Below are positions 16,267 to 25,482 of a stretch of 64,000 nucleotides of DNA, in pieces. The notes under the pieces are model-generated. The model was not told the DNA's origin and searched no databases. It worked only from the letters and a program-made list of their open reading frames with translations. The first letter of the stretch is position 1. Each line of letters starts with the position of its first letter. The position numbers and the translations under genes were made by a program. Origin of the DNA: JBFISM01 sp041608535 (GTDB taxonomy: Bacteria; Actinomycetota; Acidimicrobiia; Spongiisociales; UBA5794); contig JBFISM010000001.1 of the NCBI GenBank assembly GCA_041608535.1, positions 54,191-118,190 of the forward strand, in the 5' to 3' direction.

Positions 16267-17271
16267 TCAGCCGGCACCGGCCATTGTGGTCGCCGCAGGG
16301 TCGCGATTTGCTGCGAACCAGGCGGCGAGCTCGGCAAAACCATCGTCCAGACTCACCTCGGGGAACCACCCGAGCGCCTGCTGGGTGCGCCGCTGGTCGA
16401 ACCAGTGGGCGGTACTGAGCTGTTCGGCCAGGAAAGCCGTCAACGGAGGCTCTCCGCGACGGCCGGTTCGCAGCCATACCTGCTCGATGGCGGCACCGGC
16501 CGCTCGGGCCATCGCAGCAGGTATGCGAATGCTCGGCGGTGGCACACCTGCGGCGCGCAGGATGCGTGCCACCATCTCGGCGACAGGCCGGGGCTGGGCG
16601 TTGCTGACCACGAGCGGCTCACCATCGATGGCCGGGGCGCGGTCGAGCGCAGCGACGAGTGCGGAGGCAGCGTTGGTGATGTAGGTCGTGTCGATCAACG
16701 CCATACCGGAACCCACCGTTGCCAACCGCCCCTGTCGGGCGCGAGCGACGATCCTCCCCACGAGCTGCGTGTCACCCGGCCCCCATACCAAGTGAGGCCG
16801 GATCACCGCAACCGCCATCGCCTGACCCGCCGCCTCGAGCGCAGACAGCTCGGCCAGAGCTTTGCTTCGGGCGTAGTGCCCGCGAACGCGATCGGGTGCG
16901 GCCGGGGTGGCTGGTGCGCCGACCAGAGCGTCGCCGTGATGGGCCACCGAAGGAGACGAGACATGCACGAAGCGGCCGGCCCCTGTGATCGCTGCTGCTT
17001 CGAGCAGGTTCATCGTGCCGATGACGTTGACCGCCTCGAACTCATCCCAGCCACCGACCACACCGACGCGAGCGGCCAGGTGGATCACGGCGTCGCAGCC
17101 AGTGACGGCATGCCGCACCGCAGCTACGTCGGTGATGTCGCCCAGTGTCTCGTCGCATCGCAGAGCGCTCGGACGGCGCTGCATGACACGCACATCGTCA
17201 CCCCGCGCCAGCAGCCGCTCGGCGGTGGTGCGCCCGAGTAGTCCGGTAGCTCCCGTCACCAGCACCTTCAT
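16267..17271 (-). CDS. oleD: OleD: 2-alkyl-3-ketoalkanoic acid reductase (NAD(P)H-dependent epimerase/dehydrogenase)
   Basis: A 334-residue extended SDR. The Rossmann loop VTGATGLLG is at 5-13 and the catalytic YxxxK is Tyr133/Lys137 after HVSSPSV. OleD reduces the beta-keto acid made by OleA to a 2-alkyl-3-hydroxy acid, the substrate of OleC. The assignment rests mainly on the operon: its ATG overlaps the stop of oleBC by four bases (ATGA), and oleA is the first gene. Alone it could be called a 3-beta-hydroxysteroid dehydrogenase/isomerase-like protein. Confidence 0.87.
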   Translation of the reverse strand: MKVLVTGATGLLGRTTAERLLARGDDVRVMQRRPSALRCDETLGDITDVAAVRHAVTGCDAVIHLAARVGVVGGWDEFEAVNVIGTMNLLEAAAITGAGRFVHVSSPSVAHHGDALVGAPATPAAPDRVRGHYARSKALAELSALEAAGQAMAVAVIRPHLVWGPGDTQLVGRIVARARQGRLATVGSGMALIDTTYITNAASALVAALDRAPAIDGEPLVVSNAQPRPVAEMVARILRAAGVPPPSIRIPAAMARAAGAAIEQVWLRTGRRGEPPLTAFLAEQLSTAHWFDQRRTQQALGWFPEVSLDDGFAELAAWFAANRDPAATTMAGAG

Positions 17272-19853
17272 GGCGCTGCACTCCGAAGCCCGGCGCACAC
17301 CTCGCTCGCCCACGAGGCCAACGCGATGCGATCGATCTTCGAGTTGTGTCTGATGTCGACCGGCAACTCCGGAACAACGAGAACTGCGGCCACATCGACC
17401 TCGGTCTCGCCACGAATCGCATCGGCCAGGTCGAGATCGGCCAGTCCGCTCACCCGCACCGGCATGGCCGGCTCGACCACGACCGCAACCACTTGGGCAC
17501 CGGATGGACCCACCCCAACGACCGCAGAGCGCATCACCTCGTCCTGCGCGTTGATCGTTTGCTCGATGGGCACCGGCGTCACCGGGCCGGCCGCAGTTGT
17601 GACGACGTGGGCCAGCCGTCCTTCGATCCACAGCCGCCCGTGAGCGTCGAGATGCCCAACGTCGCCGGTGCGATGCCAGCCCGGAGGCGACGACGCCGCC
17701 AGCTCGGTCGCCCACAGCTGGTCGTAGCCGTCCCGCATGTGCTCGGCCCGCACACAGACCTCCCCGGTGACATCCGGATCCGTCACCAGCTCGACACCGC
17801 CGGTGCCTGGTGCGTCGAGGGGTGCGATCGCCAGGTCGACGCCGTCGACGGGTCTGCCGACACACACCCCGCGACCCGCTTCCAGCTGCTCGAGTTCCTC
17901 CAGCGACACGTCGGCCACCGGGAGCACTTCCGTCATCCCATAGGGGGTGTGGATCCGGGCCGCCGGCAACACCCTGCGGACCGACCGCAACAGGCTGCGG
18001 TCGACCGGGGCTCCCGCGGACAGCACCAGCCGCACCCGGTGCAAAGCAGCTCGCTGATCGAGCGTCACTTCGCCGGCCGTGGCCACCACGTTGCGGAGTG
18101 CTGCGGGTGATGCGAACACCAGCGTGGCGTCGATCGCACTCACGGCCTCGGCGAGCTTCGTGGCGGTCAGTGTGGCCGGTGCCGTGATGTCCATGTCGGG
18201 CACGATCGAGGCGATACCCATGAGCGGCCCGTAGAGGGCGAAAGGTGCGAAGGCGGCGACAAGCCGGTCGGAAGGCTGGATCCCGTAGAGCTGCATCAGG
18301 GCGTCGCGCTGCGCCTCCACCTGGCGATGCTTGTACCTCACTCCCTTTGCCGGACCGGTGGCCCCTGAGGTGAACGCAACTGCGGCTATATCGTCGGGTG
18401 CGGGAAGCGGCAACGGCCCCACGTCGGCGTCACGCAACCCGGTCAGACTGGCGGCACTGCGCAACGTGCGACGCAGCGGAGCCGCCAGCTCGGTGACGCT
18501 GATGCGCTCACCCGGCCACCGCATCGCGGTCGCCGCTGCCAGAGCCTTCACCCCGCCGATGAGGAATCGTGGTGCCGCACTTGCCAGCGCTGACGAGATA
18601 CCGCGCCCGCCCAGACCAGCATCGACGAAGACGGCTACCCCACCAACGCGCCACACCGCGTGCAGCGCAGCCGCCAGATCGATGCCCGGCTCCACGAGCA
18701 GGGCAACACGGTCACCGGGGCACACCCCGTGGCTGAGCAAACCCGCAGCGACTTCGGTGACCCTGCGCTCCAGCTCGGCGAAGCTCGCCCGGCGTACCTC
18801 GCCATCGGCGATCTCGGCGATGGCCAGGTCCTCGTCCTCGGCCCGCTCCTGCAACGCAAGCCACACCCGACGTCGCTGACCCGTTGCGGAGTGGGCAGAG
18901 GCCGGGATGCCGTGACCCTCGTCCACGGGACGGGTGCGTCGGTCGGGCAACTCTTCCATCCAGCGCAGCACGACGCCGGCCACGTCTGCGTCCTCGGGTA
19001 CGAGGTGGCCGGCGCCGGCCAAGCGGTGGGTCACGGCCGCGGGAAACCGCCGCTGCAGATCGCGGAGATACACGTCGTTGAAGATCGGATCCTTGCCTCC
19101 CCACACCAGCAGGGCCGGGACATCGGCGAGCTGTGGTATGAAGGCGGCGATCTCGGCCAGTGTCGCCGCGGTCGGATGATCGGAACGGAACGGGATGTCC
19201 GCCACGAAGTCGGCGATTCCCTTCCGCCGGTGCGCCGCCAGATAGGGCGACTCATACCCGCGGCGAACGGCGGCAGCGGGTCGAGGCCGTGACAGCGCCG
19301 TCGCTCCTCTCACGAACCACGGAGTGCGCTGACACAGCAGCCGCCGCAGCGGGGCGGCCTGGGCCAGTCGCAGCAGGGTCGCCCCGGGTGTCGGCTCCGG
19401 TTGGTCCACGGCGGTGTTCATCAGCACGATGCCCTCGAGCTGCGCCACGTGCTGCACTGCCCAGCCAACCGAGACGGGTCCGCCCCAGTCGTGCCCCACC
19501 GTGACAACCCGACCTTCGATTCCGAGCGCAGCGGTGAGCGCAGACAGATCGTCTATCCGATCGGCCAGCCGCCGCCGCCGGCCGGTTCGTTCCGAGAACC
19601 CCATCTCGAGTTGGTCGACGGCAACCACCCGGACGTCGGTCGGTGCCGCCGCCAGTAGATCGCGCCACAGATACGACCAGGTCGGGTTGCCATGCACACA
19701 GAGGATGGTCCGCTCCGGATCGACCGGTGCGGTATCGAGCACGTGCCAGGTGACTCCGTCTGCAACGGTGACGAGACGTGACCACTCGGGGGCGAGACCC
19801 GGGAGATCGTCCGGGGGAAGTTCGGCTGCAGCGGATGAACCGGGTATTACCAC
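17268..19853 (-). CDS. oleBC: OleBC fusion: beta-lactone synthetase and beta-lactone decarboxylase
   Basis: An 861-residue fusion. Residues 1-305 are an alpha/beta hydrolase of the haloalkane-dehalogenase type: HGNPTW at 54-59, nucleophile Asp122 in GHDWGGP, His283 in GAGHLVPE. This is OleB, which decarboxylates a beta-lactone to an alkene. Residues from about 325 are an AMP-dependent ligase: TSGATGPAKG at 495-504, HTPYGMTE, then WHRTGDVGHLD. This is OleC, which makes the beta-lactone from OleD's product. Fusions of this kind are known in actinobacteria. The GTG start at 19853 lies within the last codons of oleA (seven-base overlap), the best coupled start; the 3' end overlaps oleD by four bases. 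Confidence 0.92.
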   Translation of the reverse strand: MVIPGSSAAAELPPDDLPGLAPEWSRLVTVADGVTWHVLDTAPVDPERTILCVHGNPTWSYLWRDLLAAAPTDVRVVAVDQLEMGFSERTGRRRRLADRIDDLSALTAALGIEGRVVTVGHDWGGPVSVGWAVQHVAQLEGIVLMNTAVDQPEPTPGATLLRLAQAAPLRRLLCQRTPWFVRGATALSRPRPAAAVRRGYESPYLAAHRRKGIADFVADIPFRSDHPTAATLAEIAAFIPQLADVPALLVWGGKDPIFNDVYLRDLQRRFPAAVTHRLAGAGHLVPEDADVAGVVLRWMEELPDRRTRPVDEGHGIPASAHSATGQRRRVWLALQERAEDEDLAIAEIADGEVRRASFAELERRVTEVAAGLLSHGVCPGDRVALLVEPGIDLAAALHAVWRVGGVAVFVDAGLGGRGISSALASAAPRFLIGGVKALAAATAMRWPGERISVTELAAPLRRTLRSAASLTGLRDADVGPLPLPAPDDIAAVAFTSGATGPAKGVRYKHRQVEAQRDALMQLYGIQPSDRLVAAFAPFALYGPLMGIASIVPDMDITAPATLTATKLAEAVSAIDATLVFASPAALRNVVATAGEVTLDQRAALHRVRLVLSAGAPVDRSLLRSVRRVLPAARIHTPYGMTEVLPVADVSLEELEQLEAGRGVCVGRPVDGVDLAIAPLDAPGTGGVELVTDPDVTGEVCVRAEHMRDGYDQLWATELAASSPPGWHRTGDVGHLDAHGRLWIEGRLAHVVTTAAGPVTPVPIEQTINAQDEVMRSAVVGVGPSGAQVVAVVVEPAMPVRVSGLADLDLADAIRGETEVDVAAVLVVPELPVDIRHNSKIDRIALASWASEVCAGLRSAAP

Positions 19854-20866
19854 CGGATCTCGGTTGCGGAGGCGTTGATACCCGATCCGATGCCCAAGCA
19901 CAGCACGCGATCGCCCGGCTGCAGCGTCTCTTGCGCACCGGCCAGAGTGATCGGCACCGATGCCGGGCCGACATTCCCCAGGGTCGGGAAGGTGAGGGGC
20001 ACCTTGTCCATGTCGATGCCGAGGTTCTGGCACATCATGGTGGTGTGCACCGCCGAGACCTGATGGATGATGTAGCGATCCATGTCGAGCCAGCCGAAGT
20101 CCTCTGCATCGACCCACGCCGTCTTCGCCAGCAGGATGCCGGCATCGAGCAGGCCACGCGAGTCTGTGCGCATCTGCTCGATCGTCCCCACACACAGCTT
20201 GTGATGACTGGTATCGGCCCGAGCGATGCCACCGAGCACCTCGTGTCCCTCCGGGTGGCGCTCGTATGACCCCAGCACCGCGCCGGCGCCACCCGACCCG
20301 AGCGTGAGCGTGGCAAACTCGGCGAACAGATCACCGATCTCGGTCTCGGGCCTCGCCAGCCGCTGCAACGTGCGCTCCTGGGTGTAGCGGCTGCCCTCCC
20401 CATCGACGATCAAGGCGTACTCGATCTGCCCGCTGTCGATCATGTTGCCTGCGATCTGCATCGCATTCATGAAGCCCAGACATGCATTGGAGAGATCGAA
20501 GTTGATGCACGAGCTCGGCAGCTCGAGCGCCTGATGCACACTGACGGACGACGAGGGCTCGAGGCGCTCACGGCACACGGATGTGTCGATGAGCAGCCCG
20601 ATCCGCTCCGGATCGATACCGGCAGCGTCGATGGCCTTGCGACCGGCGAGTGCCGCCGCATCCACGAAGCTCACGCCCTCGGGCCACCAGCGGCGCTCCT
20701 TGATGCCGGCCAGCGACTCCAGCAGCCCGGATTGAGCACCAAGCCGGGCGTACGTCTCGGCGAGCCGCTCATCGAATTCCTTTGATGTGACCACGATCGG
20801 CGCTTCGGCGGCAGCCACCGAGAGCAGTGCGGTGTCGGTGTGGGTGAACGTGGCGTTTCCGGTCAT
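19847..20866 (-). CDS. oleA: OleA: thiolase-superfamily acyl-CoA condensing enzyme
   Basis: A 339-residue KAS III-like thiolase. The acylated nucleophile is Cys129 in SNACLGF, and Glu103 in RLEPSSS matches the glutamate that in OleA acts as general base. His in YIIHQVS and Asn in TLGNVGPAS complete the active site. OleA joins two fatty acyl-CoA molecules head to head to a 2-alkyl-3-keto acid. It is the first gene of the ole operon, and the FabH-like alternative is excluded by the Glu and the neighbours. The product of the pathway would be long-chain internal alkenes in the membrane. Confidence 0.92.
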   Translation of the reverse strand: MTGNATFTHTDTALLSVAAAEAPIVVTSKEFDERLAETYARLGAQSGLLESLAGIKERRWWPEGVSFVDAAALAGRKAIDAAGIDPERIGLLIDTSVCRERLEPSSSVSVHQALELPSSCINFDLSNACLGFMNAMQIAGNMIDSGQIEYALIVDGEGSRYTQERTLQRLARPETEIGDLFAEFATLTLGSGGAGAVLGSYERHPEGHEVLGGIARADTSHHKLCVGTIEQMRTDSRGLLDAGILLAKTAWVDAEDFGWLDMDRYIIHQVSAVHTTMMCQNLGIDMDKVPLTFPTLGNVGPASVPITLAGAQETLQPGDRVLCLGIGSGINASATEIRW

Positions 20867-21043
20867 GCGAATCTTTCTGGGGGACGGAAGGCTCTCTGGG
20901 GATGAGGAGGGACGGGCCGGCGCAGCTCGTATGGAGAGCCATCTCGTGCCGGTGCCGGTGAGGCGAGCAGAACGAACCCGGGGATCTTAGCGGGGCTCCG
21001 AGTCGTTCCAACAGTTCGCCCACCCGGTGGCTCCGGCTCCGCA

Positions 21044-22534
21044 TCACAGCCTGCCGTCGGCGATGGCTGCCATCACCTCCGCAGCGCGCTCACGCACCGC
21101 ATCGACGTCCGACAGCCGGTGCAAAGTGTGATACTGCCGTGCCATTCTGGCGTTTTCGCCGAGTGTCTCCTCGTTGCGGGCGAGAAAGTCCCAGTACAGC
21201 GTGGTGAACGGACAGGCGTCCTCGCCGGTGCGCTTCTTCGGGTCGAATCGGCACCCGGAGCAGTAGTCGCTCATGCGATTGATGTAGGCGCCACCTGAGA
21301 CATACGGCTTGGTGCTCATCCTCCCACCGTCTGCCCACAGTCCCATGCCCATGACGTTGGGACCCATGACCCAGTTGCCACCGTCGACATAACGTGCCCG
21401 CATCCAATCCCGAACCAGCCGGGGATCCATGCCGTACAGGTTGGCGAAGTTCGCCAGCACCATCAGTCGCTGGATGTGATGGATCCAGGCGCGCTCTTCC
21501 AGACCGTCGAGCGCGATCGCGACACACCGTATATCAGTGGTGGCCGTGCCTTCCCACACCGGCGGCAGCTTGCGGGCGTGGTCGAGGACATTGGCGTCAT
21601 ACTGCTCGGGCCACATCCAATAGATGCCCCAGACGAACTCTCGCCATCCGATGATCTGCCGGATGACACCCTCCGCCGAATTGATCGGGACGTCGCCGGC
21701 CCGGTACGCCGCCTCGACCTCGTCACACACCTCCTCGGGCCCGATCAGGCCGAGGTTGAGATACGGGCTCAACAGAGAATGAGCCAGATGCCAGTTGTCC
21801 GCGAGCATGGCATCTTCGTACGGTCCGAAGATCGGGAGCACTTCGGAGACGAAATGACGCAGGCGTGCCAGGGCGGCCCGTCGCGAGGTCGCCCACCATC
21901 CCACCGGGTCGGCACCCGGAGCTTCGTCGGGTAGCTCGGCGAGAACCGTCGCGTCGAGCTCGTCCAGCCGGCTCCGCACCGGCTCCGGCCAGGTTCCTCC
22001 GTCGGCCGGCGAGGGCTCGCGGTTGTCCTCGTCGTAGTTCCATCGCCCCCCCGCGGGATGATCGCCATCCATCAGATAGCCGAGTCGTCTGCGCTGCCAC
22101 CGATAGAAGTCCTCCATGCGCAGCGTGGTCCGATCCCCGACCCAATCTGCAAAGTCGTCACGGTGGCAGAGAAACTGGTTGGACCGCGTGAGCTCGATGT
22201 CGAGCGCAGAGACGAGCGCAGCAACCTCCCGAGAGTTCGGCTCGGTGGCCACCACCCGGTCGGGGCTGAACTCCTCACGGTGAGCTTCCAACCCGCGGCG
22301 TAGCGTTGCCGCCTTCCGATAATCGACCTCGTATCCCGCAGTGCGCAACTCATCGGCGAATCGTCGCATCGCGGTCATCACCAGGTGCAGGCGCTGCCGA
22401 TGAAAGCCGGGGCGGTTCACCATCGCTGCGCTCTCGACCATGAGGACCCGATCCTGAGCCGGCTCGGTCGAGTCGAGGGCGCCGATCCCACGATTGAGCT
22501 GATCACCGAAGACCCACACGGTGGTTCGCGTCAT
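21044..22534 (-). CDS. FeS-type bacterial cryptochrome/photolyase (PhrB-like)
   Basis: A 496-residue flavoprotein of the FeS-BCP group, which repairs (6-4) photoproducts or senses light. The N-terminal Rossmann part begins TTVWVFGDQLN. All four [4Fe-4S] cysteines are in place: Cys337, Cys425, Cys428 and Cys441, with the same spacing as in Agrobacterium PhrB. Other family words are HHIQRLMVL, NLYGMDP and the GGAYINRMSDYC region. The ATG at 22534 is used because an in-frame extension upstream would run into the divergent gene. It is divergent from a DUF2071 gene by 70 bases. Confidence 0.92.
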   Translation of the reverse strand: MTRTTVWVFGDQLNRGIGALDSTEPAQDRVLMVESAAMVNRPGFHRQRLHLVMTAMRRFADELRTAGYEVDYRKAATLRRGLEAHREEFSPDRVVATEPNSREVAALVSALDIELTRSNQFLCHRDDFADWVGDRTTLRMEDFYRWQRRRLGYLMDGDHPAGGRWNYDEDNREPSPADGGTWPEPVRSRLDELDATVLAELPDEAPGADPVGWWATSRRAALARLRHFVSEVLPIFGPYEDAMLADNWHLAHSLLSPYLNLGLIGPEEVCDEVEAAYRAGDVPINSAEGVIRQIIGWREFVWGIYWMWPEQYDANVLDHARKLPPVWEGTATTDIRCVAIALDGLEERAWIHHIQRLMVLANFANLYGMDPRLVRDWMRARYVDGGNWVMGPNVMGMGLWADGGRMSTKPYVSGGAYINRMSDYCSGCRFDPKKRTGEDACPFTTLYWDFLARNEETLGENARMARQYHTLHRLSDVDAVRERAAEVMAAIADGRL

Positions 22535-22604
22535 GACACGTGTCCCGTACGAGTTCTCACAACCAACGACTCCCGATAGCGTGACGGCCGACGATAGGAC
22601 GGTG

Positions 22605-23336
22605 ATGACCACTCCCATCCACCCGGGACGACCGCCCCACCACATCGAGCATCCGGTGATGATCCAGCAGTGGCGATCCCTGACGTACCTGCACTGGCCA
22701 TATCCCCCCGAGCAGGTTCAAGCGACACTGCCGGATGGGCTCGAAGTCGATCTCTTCGATGGCATGGCCTGGGTGGGACTGATCCCCTTTCACATGGTGG
22801 ACATTGCGTTGCCGCGGATGCCGCCGATCCCGTACCTGGGCACATTTCCCGAAACCAACGTGCGCACGTATGTGGTGGGCCCGCACGGACCCGGCGTGTG
22901 GTTCCACTCGCTCGACATCAACCGTCTCCTCCCGGTGCTGGTGGCACGGCTGATCTACCGCCTGCCGTACATGTGGAGCAAGATGGCCGTGGTAGAGCGC
23001 AACCAGAGCGTGCGGTACACGTGTGTGCGACGCTGGCCGGCCTCGCCAGGAGCTACTTCGACCATCTCCGTGGAGATCGGCCAGGCGCTCGAAGAGCCGA
23101 CCGCTTTCGAGCACTTCCTCTCCGCTCGCTGGCGGCTCTACACCAAGCTCGGGAAAAGACTCCTCGCAGGCGACGTGGAGCATGAGGTGTGGCCGTTACA
23201 TCATGCCCGGGCGACGCGCGTCGACGACGGTCTCGTCGCCGCCACCGGACTACCGGCCCCCGTTGCCGACGCCCACGTGATGTACTCCCCCGGCGTGACG
23301 GTTTCGGTGGGATGGCCCAAGATCGTCCGAGGCTGA
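22605..23336 (+). CDS. YqjF-like protein (DUF2071)
   Basis: A 243-residue protein of the YqjF/DUF2071 family: QQWRSLTYLHWPYPPEQVQ near the start, then DLFDGMAWVGLIPFHM, FPETNVRTYV and GVWFHSLDI. It is probably soluble or membrane-associated. Function is unknown, though these genes often lie beside photolyases and SDR genes in light- or stress-related clusters, as here. The ATG at 22605 is chosen at the start of homology; GTG 22602 in frame directly before it is equally possible, and no strong ribosome site decides between them. Confidence 0.82.
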   Translation: MTTPIHPGRPPHHIEHPVMIQQWRSLTYLHWPYPPEQVQATLPDGLEVDLFDGMAWVGLIPFHMVDIALPRMPPIPYLGTFPETNVRTYVVGPHGPGVWFHSLDINRLLPVLVARLIYRLPYMWSKMAVVERNQSVRYTCVRRWPASPGATSTISVEIGQALEEPTAFEHFLSARWRLYTKLGKRLLAGDVEHEVWPLHHARATRVDDGLVAATGLPAPVADAHVMYSPGVTVSVGWPKIVRG

Positions 23337-23342
23337 CCCGAG

Positions 23343-23771
23343 TCACAGCACCATCGAGGTCACCAGGGCGCCCCGCAACGACCAGCCTGCAGTCCTCCAC
23401 CAGTTGCTGGTCACGAGACGGTCGATGAGGCGCGAGTCGTGCCGGTCGACCAGTCGGCCGTGGATGGGCGCCTGCACCAACCCGGTCCCGATCCACAACA
23501 CAGCCAGCACCAATCCGGCGAGGATGACCACACTCATCGTCACACCGTCCGGGACCATCCAAACGAGAAGCAGCGCAGACACCACCTCGGTGCCCGCAGG
23601 GAGCGCCAGCAGACGACCCATACTTTTCGTGTGACCCCGCGCATAGGCGACGAAATCGCTCTTGGGCAGCAGGGCGAACAGGGGGTAGTGCACGATTTGG
23701 ACCATCCAGATCATGCCCACCATGAACCAGGTTGCCGCGGCGTGGATCGCCAGTAACGGGGACACGCTCAC
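23343..23771 (-). CDS. Integral membrane protein, four helices, unknown function
   Basis: A 142-residue hydrophobic protein with about four membrane segments: residues 5-25 (LLAIHAAATWFMVGMIWMV), 58-75, 78-98 and a C-terminal one near 125-142. I do not recognise a named family with certainty. A conserved-looking QIVHYPLF after the first helix and GLVQAPIHGRL between later helices resemble small DUF-type membrane proteins found beside SDR genes. Its ATG overlaps the stop of the SDR gene by four bases (ATGA), so the two are coupled. Confidence 0.7.
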   Translation of the reverse strand: MSVSPLLAIHAAATWFMVGMIWMVQIVHYPLFALLPKSDFVAYARGHTKSMGRLLALPAGTEVVSALLLVWMVPDGVTMSVVILAGLVLAVLWIGTGLVQAPIHGRLVDRHDSRLIDRLVTSNWWRTAGWSLRGALVTSMVL

Positions 23772-24487
23772 TCGAATTGTGATGCCGCCAGCTCACAATC
23801 TCCTGCTGTGAGGGCGGCGAGTATCGCATCGGCAACGTCGCCGGGATCGAGGCCGCGTGGCATCGCCGGGGCCGAACCGGCTAGCGGACGGCTCGCCAGC
23901 CCGGTTTCCGTGTGTGGCGGCCGCACATCGAGCACGTGGATCCGCTTGCGACGCACTTCTTTCGCCAGCGCCCGGGTTGCGGCGCTCAGGGCCGCCTTGA
24001 CGGCCGAGTATGCAACCATCCCGGGAATAGGCGTCTCGGCAACGACACCCGTCACGTTGACGACAAAGCCGCCCTCCAAGTGGGGCAATGCGTGCCGGAT
24101 GACGCGAAGTGGTCCGACCAGGTCGGTGGCGACCAACTCATCGAGCACGGCATCGTCGAGCTCGGCGAGCGGGCCGAACGCCACGACGCCAGCGGCGTTG
24201 ATCACTCCGTCGAGCCCGCCCAGCATGGCAACCGCCGTCTCGACGACGTGCGCCGCATGTGCGGGCACGGTCAGGTCGAACTGCACCGAGCGCACCTCGC
24301 TCGATATCTCGGTGGCGCGCCTCTGCAGCCGCTCGGCATCGCGTCCGGCGAGAACCACAGCAGCACCGCTCGCATGGAGCCGTCGAGCCAGAGCGCTGCC
24401 GAGCACGCCGGACCCGCCGAGAACGAGGACCCTGGCGCCGCTGAGACCGACAACCGTGTCCTTTGTCGGTTGCCGGTCATCGGTCAT
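23768..24487 (-). CDS. Short-chain dehydrogenase/reductase
   Basis: A 239-residue classical SDR. The cofactor loop is LGGSGVLGSALA near 24-35, followed by NAAGVVAFG and a YSAVKAALSA active site; VNVTGVVAE supplies the catalytic Ser/Thr strand with Thr in place of the common Ser. AGGTGA lies five bases before the ATG. It is the first gene of a two-gene unit with a small membrane protein. The substrate is unknown. The photolyase-DUF2071-SDR grouping recalls light-induced stress clusters in other bacteria; this is a weak contextual inference. Confidence 0.85.
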   Translation of the reverse strand: MTDDRQPTKDTVVGLSGARVLVLGGSGVLGSALARRLHASGAAVVLAGRDAERLQRRATEISSEVRSVQFDLTVPAHAAHVVETAVAMLGGLDGVINAAGVVAFGPLAELDDAVLDELVATDLVGPLRVIRHALPHLEGGFVVNVTGVVAETPIPGMVAYSAVKAALSAATRALAKEVRRKRIHVLDVRPPHTETGLASRPLAGSAPAMPRGLDPGDVADAILAALTAGDCELAASQFE

Positions 24488-24515
24488 CTCGTCACCTGTC
24501 GCATAGTGGCGGATC

Positions 24516-24752
24516 TCACACCGAGAACGTCGTCGGGCCGCCCGTGGATGTCGGCGTCGCGTCCGGGTCGACCGGCGGATTCACACTGTGCAGCTCGGTC
24601 AGACCGCTCTCCCGCAGCTGGATGCGACCTCCAGAAGCCTCGACGTCGCGATGCCGCAGCTCGTGCATGCGCGACATCCCGAATGAGATCGTGGCCCACG
24701 TGGTCGCTACGAACATCACAGATCCGATGCTGAAGATGGCGACTTCGCTCAT
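24516..24752 (-). CDS. Small single-helix membrane protein, unknown function
   Basis: A 78-residue protein with one membrane helix close to the N-terminus (AIFSIGSVMFVATTWATISFG, written here in part) and a hydrophilic, Pro/Thr-rich tail ending GGPTTFSV. Its ATG shares ATGA with the stop of the upstream small membrane gene, which supports both as real. No family is recognised. Confidence 0.55.
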   Translation of the reverse strand: MSEVAIFSIGSVMFVATTWATISFGMSRMHELRHRDVEASGGRIQLRESGLTELHSVNPPVDPDATPTSTGGPTTFSV

Positions 24753-24973
24753 GACCGCTCTCCGGTCAGGACCAAGGTCCCAAGCGAGTGAATGGCAGGG
24801 ACCCACAGCCCGACGAACAGGCCCAGCTCGCGGTCCACGAAGAACCACAGGCCGACCGACAGCAGGAACGATGCGAACGCAGCTGCGAGAAACACCAGCT
24901 TGGTGCGATGGAACTGATCGAGCGATGCGATCAGTCCGGTGGTGGTCGGGTCTGCAACAGGGGGGGCAGACAT
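24749..24973 (-). CDS. Small two-helix membrane protein, unknown function
   Basis: A 74-residue protein with two membrane helices at about 28-47 (LVFLAAAFASFLLSVGLWFF) and 51-70 (LGLFVGLWVPAIHSLGTLVL). It starts behind a strong AGAGGAG, five bases from the ATG. It forms a coupled pair with the following 78-residue gene. No family is recognised; two tiny membrane proteins together suggest a holin-, toxin- or subunit-like role, but nothing supports one choice. Confidence 0.6.
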   Translation of the reverse strand: MSAPPVADPTTTGLIASLDQFHRTKLVFLAAAFASFLLSVGLWFFVDRELGLFVGLWVPAIHSLGTLVLTGERS

Positions 24974-25076
24974 GTTTCTCCTCTCGACGATTCATCTCGT
25001 CTACGAGGAAGCGGCCCGTTGTGGATGACGACGGCGGGGAGTGGCATCTCTCAGAGGACCTGCGATGCGGTGCGGG

Positions 25077-25316
25077 TCAGCGGTCGCCGACCGCCTGGCA
25101 ACCGCAGGCACGCGACGGCGGCGTCCCGTCGAGCTCGGCCGCCGCCGACGCCAGACCGAGCAGACGAAGTGCAGTGGCCAGAGGCGTAGCGTCCTCATCG
25201 GCACGAAATGCCCAGGGTTTGGATCGCCAGCGCTCCAGCTCAACGGCAAGCGGGCCATCGATGGCCACACCGCAACCGGCTACCAGCCGGGCCATGTCGT
25301 CGGTCCACAGGAACAT
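25077..25316 (-). CDS. Hypothetical protein, 79 residues
   Basis: A short frame with plausible protein-like composition: MFLWTDDMARLVAGCGVA, a charged ELERWRSKPWAF centre, a helix TALRLLGLASAAAEL and a Cys-rich RACGCQ end. The ATG at 25316 directly follows a G-rich stretch (GGGGGGTGG); an earlier GTG in the same frame is possible. No homolog is recognised, and the call rests on composition and position only. Confidence 0.42.
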   Translation of the reverse strand: MFLWTDDMARLVAGCGVAIDGPLAVELERWRSKPWAFRADEDATPLATALRLLGLASAAAELDGTPPSRACGCQAVGDR

Positions 25317-25482
25317 CCGCCACCCCCCGGCGCTCACTACCACTCTTGAGAACGTACCGCACGTGTCAACCCCCCCTGGAGCGGTCCTATCGCGACCGAC
25401 CGCACGAGCGATTTCATCGAAAGTGATGATGACGCGTCACCGCCCGCGTCTTAGCTTCATGATGAAAGGACGGATACCAGCC

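Noticed and set aside
16267..17865. An extended N-terminus of about 200 residues for OleD
   Set aside because: The extension is antisense-like Arg/Gly-rich text lying within oleBC in another frame; the ATG with four-base overlap is the natural start.
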